Source of the DNA: Falciphora oryzae | Lineage: Eukaryota > Ascomycota > Sordariomycetes > Magnaporthales > Magnaporthaceae | Length of the DNA stretch: 64,000 bases | Reading direction: 5' to 3' | Assembly (NCBI GenBank): GCA_000733355.1 | Contig: JNVV01000002.1 | Coordinates: 487,337-551,336, forward strand | In this document: positions 47,006-59,338 of the stretch, in pieces | Position numbering within the stretch: the stretch's first letter is position 1 | Layout: each line of letters begins with the position of its first letter | Notes under the pieces: model-generated | What the model saw: only the letters and a program-made list of their open reading frames with translations | Databases searched by the model: none | Told to the model about the DNA's origin: nothing | Position numbers and translations under genes: made by a program

Positions 47006-48442
47006 TTAAAACACCACCAGCGGATTCCATCCAACAACATACACCCGGGCGGCCACAAAGGCCACCAGCGACACGCAGTACAGCAATCCCGTAAACAGGA
47101 TGAGCCCCCAGTAGCGCCCGCCCTCGGTCACGCCGACGATGCTCCCCGCGATGGGGATGCCGACAAGGCAGGCAAACGACACGAGCGTGTACGTCGTGGC
47201 GTAGTACCGCCCGTAGTTCTGCGTCTTGCACAGCCGGCCGATGCACAGCGGCGCCAGGCTGATGTTGGTGCCGCTCGCGAAGCCGAACAGCACGGCAAAC
47301 ACCACGATGCCCGCCGTCGTCCCGCCCGCCGGCCACCACACGGCCAGGCACGCCACGATGGACTGCACGATGGCCAGGATGTTGGCGTTGGCGGGGCCGA
47401 TGATGTCGGCCCACCAGCCGGGGAGCGCGCGCCCCAGGACCGAGGCGGCGTTGAGCACCGTCAGGACGCGGAACGAGAAGGCCTCGTCGAACCCCTGCGC
47501 GCGCGCGTACAGCGGCACGAACCCCAGCGGGATGAAGAGCCCAAACTCCATGAGGAAGATGCCCAGCGTCGTGAGCGCGAACGCCGGGTCGCGCAGGATG
47601 CGCCAGTCGGGCTGGGCGCTGGCGTTGCGCTCGGGCCGCAGGCGGCTGCGGATGAGGAAGTTTGCGCCGACGGCGAGCGAGATGCTGACAAAGCCCATGG
47701 CGCGCACCGCCCACTCGAAGCCGGCGCGCTCCAGCAGCGACGCGAGCATCAGCGGGAACACGACGCCGCCGACGCCGCCGCCCGACGACGCGATGCCCGT
47801 GGCCAGGCCCCGGCGGTCGCGGAACCAGTGCCCGATGGCGGTGATAGACGGGGTGAAGAGCAGCGCGGTCGCGACGCCGTTGACGAGCCCGAAGACGGCC
47901 ATGAAGTGCCAGTACTCGACGCAGACGCTGAGGAGCATGGTGCCGACGGCGAGCAGCGCCGTGCCCACGGCGATGAGCCAGCGCGGGCCGTACTTGTCGA
48001 AGATGGGGCCGATGTATAGGCCCAAGAAGAAGGAGAGGAAGGTGTAGACTGAAAAGATCCAGCCCGTTGTTCCTTCGGAATAGCTCGATAGCTGGTGCTT
48101 GACCACATATGACTGCAGCACCCCGATGGTGTTCATGAGGCCCAGGGACGCCACCAGCGCCATCCAAGACCCCAGCACGACCAGCCACGCGCGCAAGCCG
48201 CCTTCGGGGTAGGTTTCTTCTTCTTCCTCGTCCTCGTCCGCCGTCCTCCTTGGTGTTCCGGTTTCGAGTGAGGCTGCGTCGTCGCCGTCGGGTCTTTGAT
48301 CCCTGCTTTCCACCACGAACAGCACCGGGTTCAGGTTCGGGGTCTCATCTACTGCCCGTTCCTGCTGCAACGATGGCTCTGGCTGGGGAACATTTTTCTG
48401 GCCTGCCTCGGCCGCGGGCCCGGCTGTGTCCTTCTCCCCCAT
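47006..48442 (-). CDS. MFS transporter, monocarboxylate-porter (Mch-like) family
   Basis: This is a plasma-membrane permease of the major facilitator superfamily, closest in pattern to fungal monocarboxylate or Mch5-like porters. It is a single exon of 478 residues. A hydrophilic acidic N-terminus of about 85 residues (DEDEEEEETYPEGG) precedes about 12 hydrophobic helices. Family features are YPEGGLRAWLVVLGSWMAL before helix 1, GPIFDKYGPRW in loop 2-3, and GHWFRDRRGLATGIASSGGG in helices 4-5. Loop 6-7 is short and basic. The segment FASGTNISLAPLCIGRLCKT in the second half also fits the group. The substrate cannot be read from sequence: monocarboxylates, riboflavin and other small molecules are known in this family. 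Confidence 0.92.
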   Translation of the reverse strand: MGEKDTAGPAAEAGQKNVPQPEPSLQQERAVDETPNLNPVLFVVESRDQRPDGDDAASLETGTPRRTADEDEEEEETYPEGGLRAWLVVLGSWMALVASLGLMNTIGVLQSYVVKHQLSSYSEGTTGWIFSVYTFLSFFLGLYIGPIFDKYGPRWLIAVGTALLAVGTMLLSVCVEYWHFMAVFGLVNGVATALLFTPSITAIGHWFRDRRGLATGIASSGGGVGGVVFPLMLASLLERAGFEWAVRAMGFVSISLAVGANFLIRSRLRPERNASAQPDWRILRDPAFALTTLGIFLMEFGLFIPLGFVPLYARAQGFDEAFSFRVLTVLNAASVLGRALPGWWADIIGPANANILAIVQSIVACLAVWWPAGGTTAGIVVFAVLFGFASGTNISLAPLCIGRLCKTQNYGRYYATTYTLVSFACLVGIPIAGSIVGVTEGGRYWGLILFTGLLYCVSLVAFVAARVYVVGWNPLVVF

Positions 48443-49710
48443 CTTGACTGGGGATGTGCAGAGACAGAAGACGGGTCACGGCGATGGAAGAAATGGGAAG
48501 GTAATTTTGATCCGATCTCGTTTTTTTCTGTTTGGCTCCAAGTCTTCTGTTCTCCCACAGACAACTCTCGTTGCGTTTGTGAACACCCACTCAAAAGAAG
48601 CATAAAGGGGCCAGGTCTCGAAGTGGACCAACAGAAAATCGATCTTACCGAGGAACCGAGAAGAAAAGATAAGCTTATATACCGATTGTTACGTACAAGA
48701 AACCAAGAAACCCTTGGGTTTTTTTTATTTTATTTTCACTGCGGGGGCGGCGGCTGGTGCGCACCTCGGCTCCGCTTCCGGCGGCGAAAAGGGCCCCATG
48801 GTTTGCCGTGGCCCGCATGCACCTGCATCGGCCGAGCCGCCGCCAGGGGTCGGACGCCTGGCCCGGTCCGCCAGAGGCAAGCTGATGCTTTTCGCCCAGA
48901 GGTGGCTTAGCGCTTATCGTGTCGGCCCCCTCGGTCTCTGGAGCCCCGCACCGAGCCGACCGACTGCAGGCGAGGAAGCGCTGTTTGTAGATGCCGATGG
49001 TGGCCGTGCTACACCCTTGTGAGTTCATCGGCAAGCTATGTGGAGATCTGCCTAAAGGATGCGACACACCGGTGAGTTTGTTGGAGCCAATGATTACAAT
49101 TACCCCGTCACCCGTGTAGGCCCGGCGGCACTAATGCGGTCCAGATTGGGAAACTCGGTGACGGACGCCGATGCCTCGTTGGGAAATTGGGCGTCATTTC
49201 TGTTTACCTAGTTGGTTACCTAGGTGGTTATTTGTTTGCTTGTTTGCAGCCGCACGAGTATCGGGCGGAGAATGTTCGCGATATGGACTCTTTGGCAGCC
49301 TTACCCGCTTTGACAGGATGGCGCCCCGATTCGTGTAACGCTGTCAATGACGTCGGACCAACGAGGCTGAAGTGCACGACCGGCTCATTGGGACAAGGCT
49401 CCATGAATTTGCTCTAATAAAAGACCCCTGAAGGATTGCGGCGTGCCAATAGGCCAATGTGGTTGGTGGGCTGGCCAGTCAGCCGCGACGACACCAAAAG
49501 ATGCACAAGGGCACTTATTATACATTGTCACAACAGCCTTTGCGCTTTAGCGGCCCATTTGCGATTGGGGTATAGGCGCGGATACGTGTGTGGCCTGGTT
49601 AGCGTCATGTATCGTAGACCAATAGTTGTGATGTTCGGGCCATTGGCCAGAGGCTAGACTTTTGATGCTAGCAACTGTAGCATCGTCGTCCGCCTCATCG
49701 TCCATGCTCA
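48443..49710. other. Intergenic: MFS promoter and WBP11-like 3' flank
   Basis: This holds the MFS gene's promoter, with a TATATAA element on the minus strand at 48674-48680, and 3' sequence of the next gene. The motif ACCTAG repeats around 49205-49230. A 204-codon plus-strand frame (48296-48910) overlaps the MFS exon antisense and is not called. Confidence 0.55.
48674..48680 (-). promoter_or_regulatory. TATA-like element of the MFS gene
   Basis: TATATAA on the minus strand about 230 bases before the MFS start. Confidence 0.4.
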
Positions 49711-50826
49711 TCACCTGCCCTCGTCCTCATCGTCCACCTCCTCCAGCGTGACCTGGTGCAACCTGCTGGTCGCCTGCTGCTCCTCCTGCTCTGCATCATC
49801 ATCACCACCGCGGGCAGCCTTCGCCGCCGTCGTAGTCTTCATGTATCCCTCCCTCTCCAGCCGGTCCGCCTCCTCGGGCTCCATCAGCTTGCCGCCCTCG
49901 CCCTTGCCCATGGCCATCTTGGTCGCGACCGCGGCCGGCACGAACGCGCTCGTCGCCTCCTTGAGCAGGTTCCGCACCGCCGGCTTGGCCTCGTAGACGA
50001 CCTTGGGCTCTGCGGCAGCCGGAACAGCAGGTGGCCGCTGCGGCAGCCTGTTGTTGTTCTGCCGTGGCGCTGCTGCTGCCGCCTCGTCGTCGCCGCCGCC
50101 GCGGCCCAGGCCCCTATCGTTGGCCAACGGCTCCGCATTCGCGCTGCTTCCCGCCCCAGCGCCAGCATTGCCGCCGCCGCGCCCACCACCACCACCACCA
50201 CCGGCATTCCCTCCTCCGCGCTTCGCCCTCCGCCTCGCCCACCACTTATCCATAACCTCCTTCGGTATCGGCGGCGGCGTGTCGCGCGGCATCGGGATGG
50301 CCGCCACGTCCTCTGGCACCTCGTCGCTGTCGCTGTCGCTCTCCCTGCCCCCTCTCCTCCCCCCTCCCGCCACGACCTCATCATCCCCCCTCCTCCTCTT
50401 CCCCAGCGCTCCACGGTCCCCGCCACCACCACCGTCACGAGGCGGCTGCGGCCTGCTGCTGAACTGCGGCGCCCTGTCGCCGAGCGCCTCGCGGGCTTTG
50501 ATCACGGCCTTGAGCTCCTTCTCCAGCCCCTCGAGCACCTGCTCCTCGTGCCGCGTGAGCTTGCCGCCGCCCTCGGTGATCTTCTTGAGCTCGTCCACCT
50601 GCCGCTGGATGCCCTCCGGGTTGCGCTTGGCGAGCCGCTCGTTGCGCCGTGCTTGCACTTCGGCCTTGCCTGTTTTGCGACAGGATAAAAGGGTTAGGGA
50701 GACCGGAGAGAAAGTGACTATGCGTTAGAGAAGAGGTAGAGAGAAATGCGAACCTTTTTTGATCTCCTTCGCCTTGTCCGCTTTGCGCTGCGCCTGCACC
50801 GGATTGAAGCCTTTTTCTTTCACCAT
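49711..50826 (-). CDS. WBP11-type spliceosome-associated protein
   Basis: WBP11/Npw38-binding proteins are nuclear factors tied to pre-mRNA splicing. There are two exons, 50826-50754 and 50669-49711; the 84-base intron starts GTTCGC (unusual) and ends ACAG. The join reads KEIKK-GKAEVQARRNERLAKRNP, which matches the conserved N-terminal family block, and gives 343 residues. The first exon encodes MVKEKGFNPVQAQRKADK, also typical. A coiled-coil-like stretch (RQVDELKKITEGG) follows. The middle is Arg/Gly-rich with acidic SDSDSDEVPEDV and the proline stretch PRDTPPPIPKEVMDKWWARR. Gly-rich repeats follow, and the C-terminus is acidic (EEVDDEDEGR). Vertebrate WBP11 is longer and has more proline motifs; this is the shorter fungal form. 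Confidence 0.88.
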
Positions 50827-52137
50827 CTTGACGTTTTTCTGGCGCTGTTTTGCTCGAGATCGGCAGTATTCGTTTGTGAGCGGTTGATATTTGGCGACAA
50901 GAAGGAAGTAAGGCTGGCGAGCTCCTACGAACGAGTTGTTGATTTACCACCGGTTCGCAAATTCGATGTGACGATGCTCGGCGGATGATGCAAGTGCGCT
51001 GTTGGTTATCTTATCAGGAGACGCGACGCGGCGGGCGCGGCAGCACAGTGTGAAAGCATATTCACACCTACTTTCATGATCCTCATGGAGCTGCAGAATA
51101 AAAAACACATCCAGCAATCACATACCCTTCAAGGCTAGAGGATTCAAAAAGATGTAAATTTCATGCTGTGTCATTATTATACCGAGAGAAAACGAGACTG
51201 CGCTTCTAGAATATGGCAAGCAAAAGACCAGAAATCCCCCTCCCTCGCCTGGGTATCGACGTCCCCCCGGAAAGGGGGCAACAAAAATGCAAAATGAAGC
51301 TCGAGCGAAAGCAAAATCAGAAATCCATCCCCTTAGCCACCCGGCCTTCTTGGTCCTATTCTCCTCTAACGCAACCAAAGAAACCTCCACCCCGTCTCTT
51401 CCCTTCGACATCTGGCCCTCCCCATCGCTCATGGCTTTCATGTGCGCTGCCACGAATTATGTAAGCCAAGAAAGAAGGACGCCGTCTCGCAAAAAAAAAA
51501 AAAAAAACCAAAGAGTCATGGTATCAAGAGGCCAAATAATAAAAGATAACAAAGCGGCAACAACCCAGAAACGAGCCATTCAGAGAGCATGCCACCCACC
51601 ACCCATCGGCCCGGCGCAATAAAACTGATCGGGAAACAAGCCAAAAAGATCTTGGAAAGCCGCGGAACGAACTAGGTAATAAATGCATGCTGGTAGGTAC
51701 GAGGTGGATATGGTATGATGGTCATGGAGGATGTATCTTGGACGGGTCATAAGAGAGTGACGGGTATATAGTAGTAGATCTCCCCATGAGAAAGATGACC
51801 GAGGAAGGAGGTGGTGACGGGGAATCAAGAAGAAAGGACGCCGTCTATCAGAAAGATGACCTAAGAGGAATCGGAACCGCGCGTATGCCGAGAACAGAAA
51901 AACGTAAAAGGATGAAAAGGCCTCCGAAAGTGTGTGGTGATATGCATACAGGGCGAGGGTATCGTGGAATAAACGAGTTCGGCGGGTTCTGTGGCATCGA
52001 CCCGTTCATATGCCAGGTCTTTCGTCGATCGAGAAGCGAGTCTGGGATAGTGGCGTGCGGTTGAGACTTGTAGTAGTCTCTCGTGCCACGAGACGAAGGG
52101 AGAGTCGCAATTCTTCTCCCGTTGGAAAATCCATCCT
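50827..52137. other. Intergenic: WBP11-like promoter and areA 3' flank
   Basis: Both neighbours are on the minus strand. The left part is the splicing factor's promoter and the right part should hold the areA 3' UTR, which in Aspergillus controls mRNA stability. A 17-base A run lies at 51491-51507. No gene is seen. Confidence 0.55.
51491..51507. repeat. Poly(A) tract, 17 bases
   Basis: Uninterrupted A run about 630 bases beyond the areA stop; it reads as poly(T) on the areA mRNA strand if transcribed. Confidence 0.95.
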
Positions 52138-55100
52138 TTAGAGACTCATGGTAAGCCATTCCCACTCCTGGGGACCGGTCCCGGTACCGCCCGGAGCCAT
52201 AATCGGGGGCTGCGTCGAGCTGTTCCCGGACATGCTCATCAAGCCTGGTGTCATCACTGGTTGTGTAGTCATGCCGAAGCCGTTGCCGAGCCTGCCCAAG
52301 GCTGAGCCGGCGCCGCTCATACTTCCGATGCCGGAGATGGTAGATCCCAGCGGCCTCGCGGCCTCGTTCGAACCGGTCGAGGCCGCAGGGCTGTCGATGT
52401 CCATGCCCGAGAAGTCGCTGGTGTTGCCGCTGCTGTGTCCGGCGTTGTTGCTGCTGCTGTTGTTGGCGGCAGCGGAAGCGCTGGTGTTGTTGCTGCTACT
52501 GCTGTTGACGGCGGCACTGCTCGACGCCGTGCTCTTGCTATGGCGACGCTGTCTCTTGGAGGCGATGGCCATGCCCCTGGCTGCGGCACCCGGGCCCGGC
52601 GCGTTCTTTGGAGGGGCTGCCGCGATAGGCACGACACCCTTGCCACCAGCAACACCGGTTGCCGATCCGGTGTAGCTGTTGGGCGTGCTACCGGCCGTGT
52701 TTCCGCCAGACGCCGGGCTCTCGCTCTCATTTGCGCTACCTGCCCTCGTCTGAGTAGTAGCCGGCGGAGTAGTCGCCGTCTGCACAGCCGCTGGGGTCGA
52801 CGAAATGGCCAGGGTCGAGTTCTTCCTCGTGGCAGCCCCAGAGGCAGTCCCCGAGTTCTTCTTGGAGCGAGTGCTCGAGCCGCCCACAGACATGTTGCCA
52901 GAGCCACGGTTTCGCTTCTTGATCACATCAGTCTTCAAGCTAAGAGGCCGGACAACTCCATGAAGCTTCAAAAACAGGCCACAAGCGTTGCAGAGAGGCT
53001 GTCCCTCGGGGTTTCGCCGCCACAAAGGAGTCGTCTGCGTAAAACAGTTCGTGCAGGTTGTCGGGGCAGTGCTCTCTCCCTGGGTCGCCCCAGAGGCGTT
53101 CTGGAGGTTAGTGCTCGAGCCGTGCTTGGAGCCAGGCGGTGGCGACGATGGTCTGCTGTGGGCAGCAGAAGAGAAACCCGACGCCTGGCCGGCCATGTCC
53201 GTCGGCGGTGAGTTCGGGTCCGTCGACTGTGCGAGGTGGTCAAAGGGGTGCCCGGGGCGAGCAACTGTCGGTGTGGATGCCGTGCGGGGGATCTTGCGGC
53301 GGCCATCAACCTGCCTCCCAAAAGACTGAGACTGCGAGCGTCCCAGGCCACCCTCCCACTCGGCACCGTTGGCGTCAACGAAGTCGGTGGTCGTTCCTCC
53401 GATGGTGACTTGCTTCCGTGGGGGGCCGACAGGGTACCGCGCGGCTCGGGTGCTGAAGTTCCCAGGAAGTGAAGCATCCCACCCCATGGCGCTATTGAAG
53501 TCCAGGTTCGATTCCTCCATGCCGCTTGACGAAAAATCGCCGGTACCATGCATGTTTCGGTCAGCAAATGCGCCACCGTCGTCTTCGTTATCGTCCGAGT
53601 CGCCGAAGTTGAACATGTTGTTCTCTGGCATCACGCCCAGACCGGGCGAGCGGGCCGTGGGCTCTGACTGGAAGACCTGCGAGGGGTCAATGTGGCCAAA
53701 AGCGCTAGGCGCCGTGTACGACGGGACCCCATCGCCACCGGCCGTCGAAGCCGGGAAAATGCCCGCACCGTTGGCACCGTACGGGAAGTTAGTCGGTATG
53801 CCTGACGCTGCCCCCCCGGGTTGCCTGAGCGCCTGCCCGCGATGCTGCCGCATGTCCATGTTACTGAAGTAATACCCGCCGCCCTCGGTGGCGTCAGCCA
53901 ACGGGTGAGGAGTAGAAACGGCGGATGGGTAAGCCGAGCCTGGAGGTGAGTAAAAGTCTGTCGCAGGCACTGGGGCAGCCAGCGAAGGGCCGCTGTACAA
54001 GTGGGAGAAGGGCCCGTGGGAGACCATGGGCGACGTCGAGGGCGAGAAGGAGAAGTTGGGCTGGAACGGTCCGGCAGATGTGATGATGGGATCGCCATCC
54101 ATGCCGAAGGTATCGAGCTGGAATGGAATGCCGTGGCCGTTGATGGGCTGGGCCATATTGCTCGGGTCAGCGCCGTCGAGAGAGTACTCGTTGAGGTCGG
54201 CGTCTGCGTCGATATCGTTGCCCGCGGAATTGGCGTTGACTGCGGGTACATGGGGCGAAAAGTTTGCTGGTCGCTTTCGTGTCTGCGATTGAGACATCTG
54301 TGAGTCTTGTCTGACGCCGCGAGCGAGGGGATACTGTGGCTCTGACAAGCGCGGGTCTGGATGAGACGAGCTCGTGCTCGCTCGAGCCGAGCACATAAGG
54401 CCAGAGCCCGGAGCTAGGCAAGGAACGGGTGTGGCAGGATCACTCACCCGTCTATCATCGATGCTCGTCTTACGGTGGTGACGAGTAACATATCCGAACT
54501 CGTTTTGCCGCCTATGCTGGTGAGCGACCACAGGGACAGATTGGGGGTTGAACTGGGGAACGGGCGGCGATTTGCGAGATTTGATGGGAATGGCCGAGGC
54601 GGCGACGGGAGCCGGCGCGTCCTCTGGCCTGGAACCCTCCGGAGTGGCAGCCAGGCCCGACGGCGTCGCAATGCCGTCGGGAACAATGAAGTCGTCTAGG
54701 CTCATTGGGTCGCTCTGTGCCGCCAGGTTCTGCGCAGACGTCTTGCGCAGCTGCGCGATGCCACTCGGCGCATTGGCACCCGAAGCAGATTCACGTGTAC
54801 TTGCGGCGAGTCTGGTCGGCAGGAAAACGAGACAAATTCACCATGTTAGCCAGACAACCTCCAGAGACAAAAGAAAAAATGACACCCCAGACCCAGCCGC
54901 AGCCGGTTCGCAGGGTTCCACAGGCGCCAGTTCGCATGGAAGAGGCGCCCGCGAGCTTCCCAGTAGCAGGAAAGGAGAGGGCGACGGATTCAATGGACGC
55001 ATACCGGGCCTGCTCCTCCTGCTGGCGTTTGCGCAGGTTCATGTGCATCATGCGCCAGGTCAGGTTCTCCATGCGCTCCTGGTTCGGCAGCAGCTGCTTC

Positions 55101-55307
55101 GTCCTGGTGAAGAAGCGCCAGACCTGCGCGGCGAGCGGGTCCTGCGCCTGCAGCGCCTCGGGGGTGTCGTCCTTGACGCCGGCCATGCCGTTCTTGAGGT
55201 CGTCGAAAACCGCTGTCCTCGACAGTTTGTCCCGCGCGACGCTGTAGGTGCCTTTTAGGTCCAGATCGAGCTCTCGGAGCGACGTGTTGATGTCGTCGGG
55301 GTGCTGT

Positions 55308-55345
<38 letters not shown>

Positions 55346-55534
55346 GTGGGATTTGGCCATGCTGCCGGCCAGGGGGCCAATCGCACTGGCGCGAGGGACG
55401 CCGCCGCCACCGCCTCGGCGGGCGGAATCGTGGGCGGGCCGCCGGGGGAATCGGTAATCGTGCTCTGTTGTCGTGGGATGCATCGGCGTCGCCATGGCTG
55501 ACGTCGCCGTCGAGATTGCCCTACTGCTGATCAT
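52138..55534 (-). CDS. areA: AreA/NIT2/NUT1 GATA transcription factor (nitrogen regulator)
   Basis: AreA activates genes for alternative nitrogen sources when ammonium and glutamine are scarce. Three exons are inferred: 55534-55005, 54811-54448 and 54282-52138. The introns of 193 and 165 bases start GTATGC and GTGAGT; the joined protein has about 1012 residues. An N-terminal fungal domain carries [19 protein letters not shown], typical of AreA. Later blocks are [30 protein letters not shown] and [19 protein letters not shown]. The GATA finger (about 705-755) has [15 protein letters not shown] and the second CNACG pair, then a basic tail. The extreme C-terminus EWEWLTMSL is the conserved NmrA-contact end. 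A run of 12 Gln is at 55310-55342. The second intron is a multiple of three with no stop, so retention would keep the frame. The start Met is the first in frame, but the frame stays open further upstream, so the start is less certain. Confidence 0.95.
55310..55342. repeat. CTG/CAG trinucleotide repeat in areA
   Basis: About 11 CTG units on the plus strand, read as CAG on the coding strand, encode most of a 12-Gln run in the N-terminal part of AreA. Confidence 0.95.
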
Positions 55535-58500
55535 GTCGCACAGGAATTGCCTGTAGCCGACTAGGGGAGCCGAAGGGCGGGAAGAGGGTATAGTATAAAA
55601 CGAAATAACAAAACAATGGCGAGTGTGAGAGGAGCAAGAGAGGAAAAAACGGGCGAAGGGGAAAATGGGTTCGTTTGATTTTCCCCACGTCGGCCTCGCC
55701 GCACAGACTTGGTGGGCTCACCACACACCCCAAGCCCAGCAGCCTCCGTCACAGGCTTTTCGTTCTTCCCTCCTCCTTGCACTGGGTCTGCTGCGACACT
55801 CACACCGGTCAGTGTCGGCGCCAGCAAGAAACGCGCGCCCTGTGATTGGGCGGGAAGGTCGCTCTCGGCCAAAGAAAAATCGCTATTTGGGTTGCGACTC
55901 CAGCAAATCGGCGAGCATTCGGATGTTGAGCAGGGGCAGGGCGGACGAGGTGTGCGTTGTATCTGTCTGCTGGAGGTAGGCCGTCTGTCCGGTCTGTGGC
56001 ACACACACACTCTCTCTCTTGCTCTCCGGTCTGTCTGTGTCTGGTCGTGGGTTGGGGAAAGGCGATTGAGGGACGGACGAACAAGGAGAGGTCGGCGGCA
56101 GGCCGTGGCTGGTGTTTTTCTTGGTCTGGCTCCTAGGACAAGGGGGGGCGTGTGAGAGAGCGCAGAGCGCGGGAAGTGGGCGATGGGAATGAAGAGTCAA
56201 GTCGCAGCCCACTCTGGACCGCAGGCTGCTCGGCTGCACGAGGGACCACACTGGCGAGACTTTTGGGATATGGTTGCGGGGGCTTGCGGTCGCCCTCGGA
56301 AGGTTTGCAGGGACTGAAGCGAGGGCCGGTGGATCTTGGTGCTTGCGATTGAAATTATTGTTAGCGGCGGGTGGTGGGGGGCTGCGGCGACGTCGGGTTT
56401 GGTGAAGGACAGCAGGCGCTGCCGACCACGCGGGCAGCCGGAGACGAGCAAAACCAAGTTGAGGCCTGCTTCTGCAGGGCTGACTCTGGTTGAGAACAGG
56501 AATATCAGAGATCATCTGTCATTTTTTTCGTCAAGGCACACATGCAGAACGTCCCTGAATTACCTATTGCCTGTTCTAGGCTTTGGCGGTCGTAATACAC
56601 CAACCAAGCCCAAGCCCAACAGGAACCTTGCAACGCTCACGCTCGCCCATCATGAATTTTCCATCCCACACGCAAGCTCCATGATGATTATTACCCATGG
56701 GTAAGTGAATCCCTCTGATGCGTACTGTTCCAGGCCTGCAGTGAAGTAAAGCGACGCTGTCTGGGGCTGTTCTCTTTGTCCGCAACCAACGGCCGCTGGA
56801 GGGACTTTCACAAGCCGCTGACCACACTCGACTCTGCAACTCGAGGTTCCCACTCAAAAACACCCGCCGGTCCTCGCAAAGTATCGGGTACTTTTCGAGT
56901 CCCGCAGCCTGCAACCCAATGCACCACAGGGCTCCACCTGCGCCGGTTTTCGGCAGGGACTGCATGTGGGTGGGCGGTCCCCACGGCGGCCATCTGAACC
57001 TGGTCGGCTTTTGCTGGGCTGCTGCCCGCGCAAGTCGACAGTCCCCTCTGGTCGACAGCGCGCTGCCCACCACCCACACCCACCCACTCGCGCGCGCTGC
57101 ATTTGCATTGGCCTTGTCCCCTGCCCCTTGTCGGGCAGGCCAGCACCAGCCCAGCACGGAGTGACGTCCGGCCATTTTTAGAGTGAGAGGCGAAAGGGAG
57201 CACATACAAAAAGGAAAAAGAAAATCCCATGTGCGGGGCGGGTCTGACTCTCAAGCAGGATTGCTCCCTGTTTGGCGTGGAGGAAGGAAAAAAAACGAGG
57301 TGCTCGTTGCTTTGCATGCCGGTCGGCGGGGGACCACTGGCCTATTCGGGACAGGCGCCGGTTTTTTATTCGGTGAATACCTCTCTGCCTCTCCTTGAAA
57401 CCGACTGGGCCGACGGCTGCGGAGCGATTCGACAAACCGAGGCGGTCGGGGTGGTTCTTTTTTTGCTTGGTGGCTTTGTTCGTCAGCACTTACAGAGACA
57501 GAGAGACGTGTGAAGGAGGATTGCTTTACAGTGGCCAGCCGCCAGGCACTCTATCCCGACCGTCGTCTGATGAAAGATGCGACAGCCCTCTGATGAGACC
57601 CTTTGCGATCCATCAGAAGAATAGATGAGGCCGTTTTGTATGGGAATTCCGATGCGATCGATAGCCGGATCCCGCCCACCTTGCCAGCCCTCTTTCTCCC
57701 TATTCCCGGGGTCAAGCTTTCCATTCGTCCCAGGGGTACGCAATTCGCATCGTGCAGACGTCAATGACGTTTGTGCTCGTGAAGCCAAGGGTCTTCCATC
57801 CCACACCCCGAAGGGGGCACGAGGGGGTAGGGGGATCAGGCAGGGCGCAGGCCCGTTTTAACTGTGGGCTCCGATGTGGAACCAAAACACGGGTGCAGAT
57901 TGCCGCAAGGGCCCAAAGGCCAGCGTGCTCTGTCCGGCAGGTCCGTTGATGTGTGACGGGCTGGCTCTCTCTGCCTGTGATGTCTCCGATATTTCTCCAG
58001 CAGGGCGGAGGAGGAGGGGGGCTCACCAAGTCCATATGATACCTAACCTGCCAGGCGAGACATTCCGCAGGTTTGCTGCTGCTGCCCTTCCATCCATCCA
58101 CCCATCCCATCCGTCCAAGGTCGCACACACAACAGAAAGGGACAGGGTCGGGTTCGGTTGCCCCTTCTTGCGTCCGGCTTCGGAAAGGCGCGGCTAGCAG
58201 AGCATTGATTGCCGTGTGGCGTCCCACCCCTCCTCGTCATCCCGGCCTGCAAACCGGTGCTAGTGAGAAGCGCACACAACGCTGGCGGGCGGGTTGTGGA
58301 GGTGCCTGTGGTGGTTTCCGGGCGGTCAGAAGCCATCTATCGTATTGAGTACACCTCTAAAGCAAGTGCCGGCTTCTTTCAATATCCAAGGAAATTACTT
58401 TGTCGAATCTGCCGTCAATAGTCATGACCAGGAACCGTTGTCATTCTCTCCCTGGCGATGACGGTGTGGGTGCAACTCGACGGTGTGAACGCCGCGTGCA

Positions 58501-59314
58501 GTTTAGCGTTAGGGGACCGGCGGTCAGTGCGACGGGCAGGGGGCCTGCTGCGCTCCCTCGGCCGTTGCCTGCCAGCCACGACACGGACCAACCCAGCCAG
58601 AGATTTGATGAAACCCTCCCCCAAATGATCCTGGGACCAGAAAGAACCCGCCTTTCAGAGCCTGCGTGACGCGGTCCCCGTTCGCTTTTTACCCGGTGGG
58701 ACAGACAGTTGAAGGAGAAACGAACGCGGGATCTATCATGGAATTAGAACTAGGTTGTCGATCCATGATTTCATCTTCGGCTCAGCGGCTGAGCATTGTG
58801 TTCTGCCTGCTTTTGCTTTCTTCTGTCCAAGTTGCAGGCTGAGAGTGACCAAGCCTGGAATCCCGCGTGGGTATGGAGATTTGTCTTCCCGCGCTTTGTG
58901 TCTTGTAGCTGTGGGTGAGCCCGTCTTTTGCTGTCGACTGCCAATTGCAGTGGACATGCTTCAGGCTGATGCACCTTGCTCCAGTCCCCGTCGCCCCGGG
59001 CACGAGCTCGCGAGATCTGGGCCGCCCGCCAGTTCCATAGGGATCTCGCGTTGCGGCGCTTTGGGCTCTTTCGCAACACTGCTTCTCGATCGGCTGCCGT
59101 CGCCCACCCGCCGCTGACAGCCCCAGGCCAGGGTGTGTGGACCTGTGTGGTTTGGTCGCGGCCAAGTACCAGCTACAAGACAGGGGCCGTGAGCACTTGC
59201 ATGCGGGCCCCCTGCGGTGACCCCCACTCGGAAAACAAGACCATGGCTGGGTTGACGGAGAACGAACCATCCGTTTTCCACCTTTGCGTGCGTGCTCATC
59301 CGTCCTCTCTTGCC

Positions 59315-59338
59315 TTTTTTTTTTTTTTTTTTTTTTTT
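59315..59338. repeat. Poly(T) tract, 24 bases
   Basis: Uninterrupted T run in the long spacer upstream of areA. Confidence 0.95.

Noticed and set aside
45250..48442. Functional cluster of cab2 with the MFS transporter (pantothenate uptake)
   Set aside because: The transporter belongs to the monocarboxylate-porter group, not the known fungal pantothenate permease type, and adjacency alone is weak evidence.
49756..50728. Plus-strand frames (310 and 241 codons) opposite the WBP11-like gene
   Set aside because: Low-complexity Pro/Ser/Arg shadows; the minus strand has the conserved family N-terminus.
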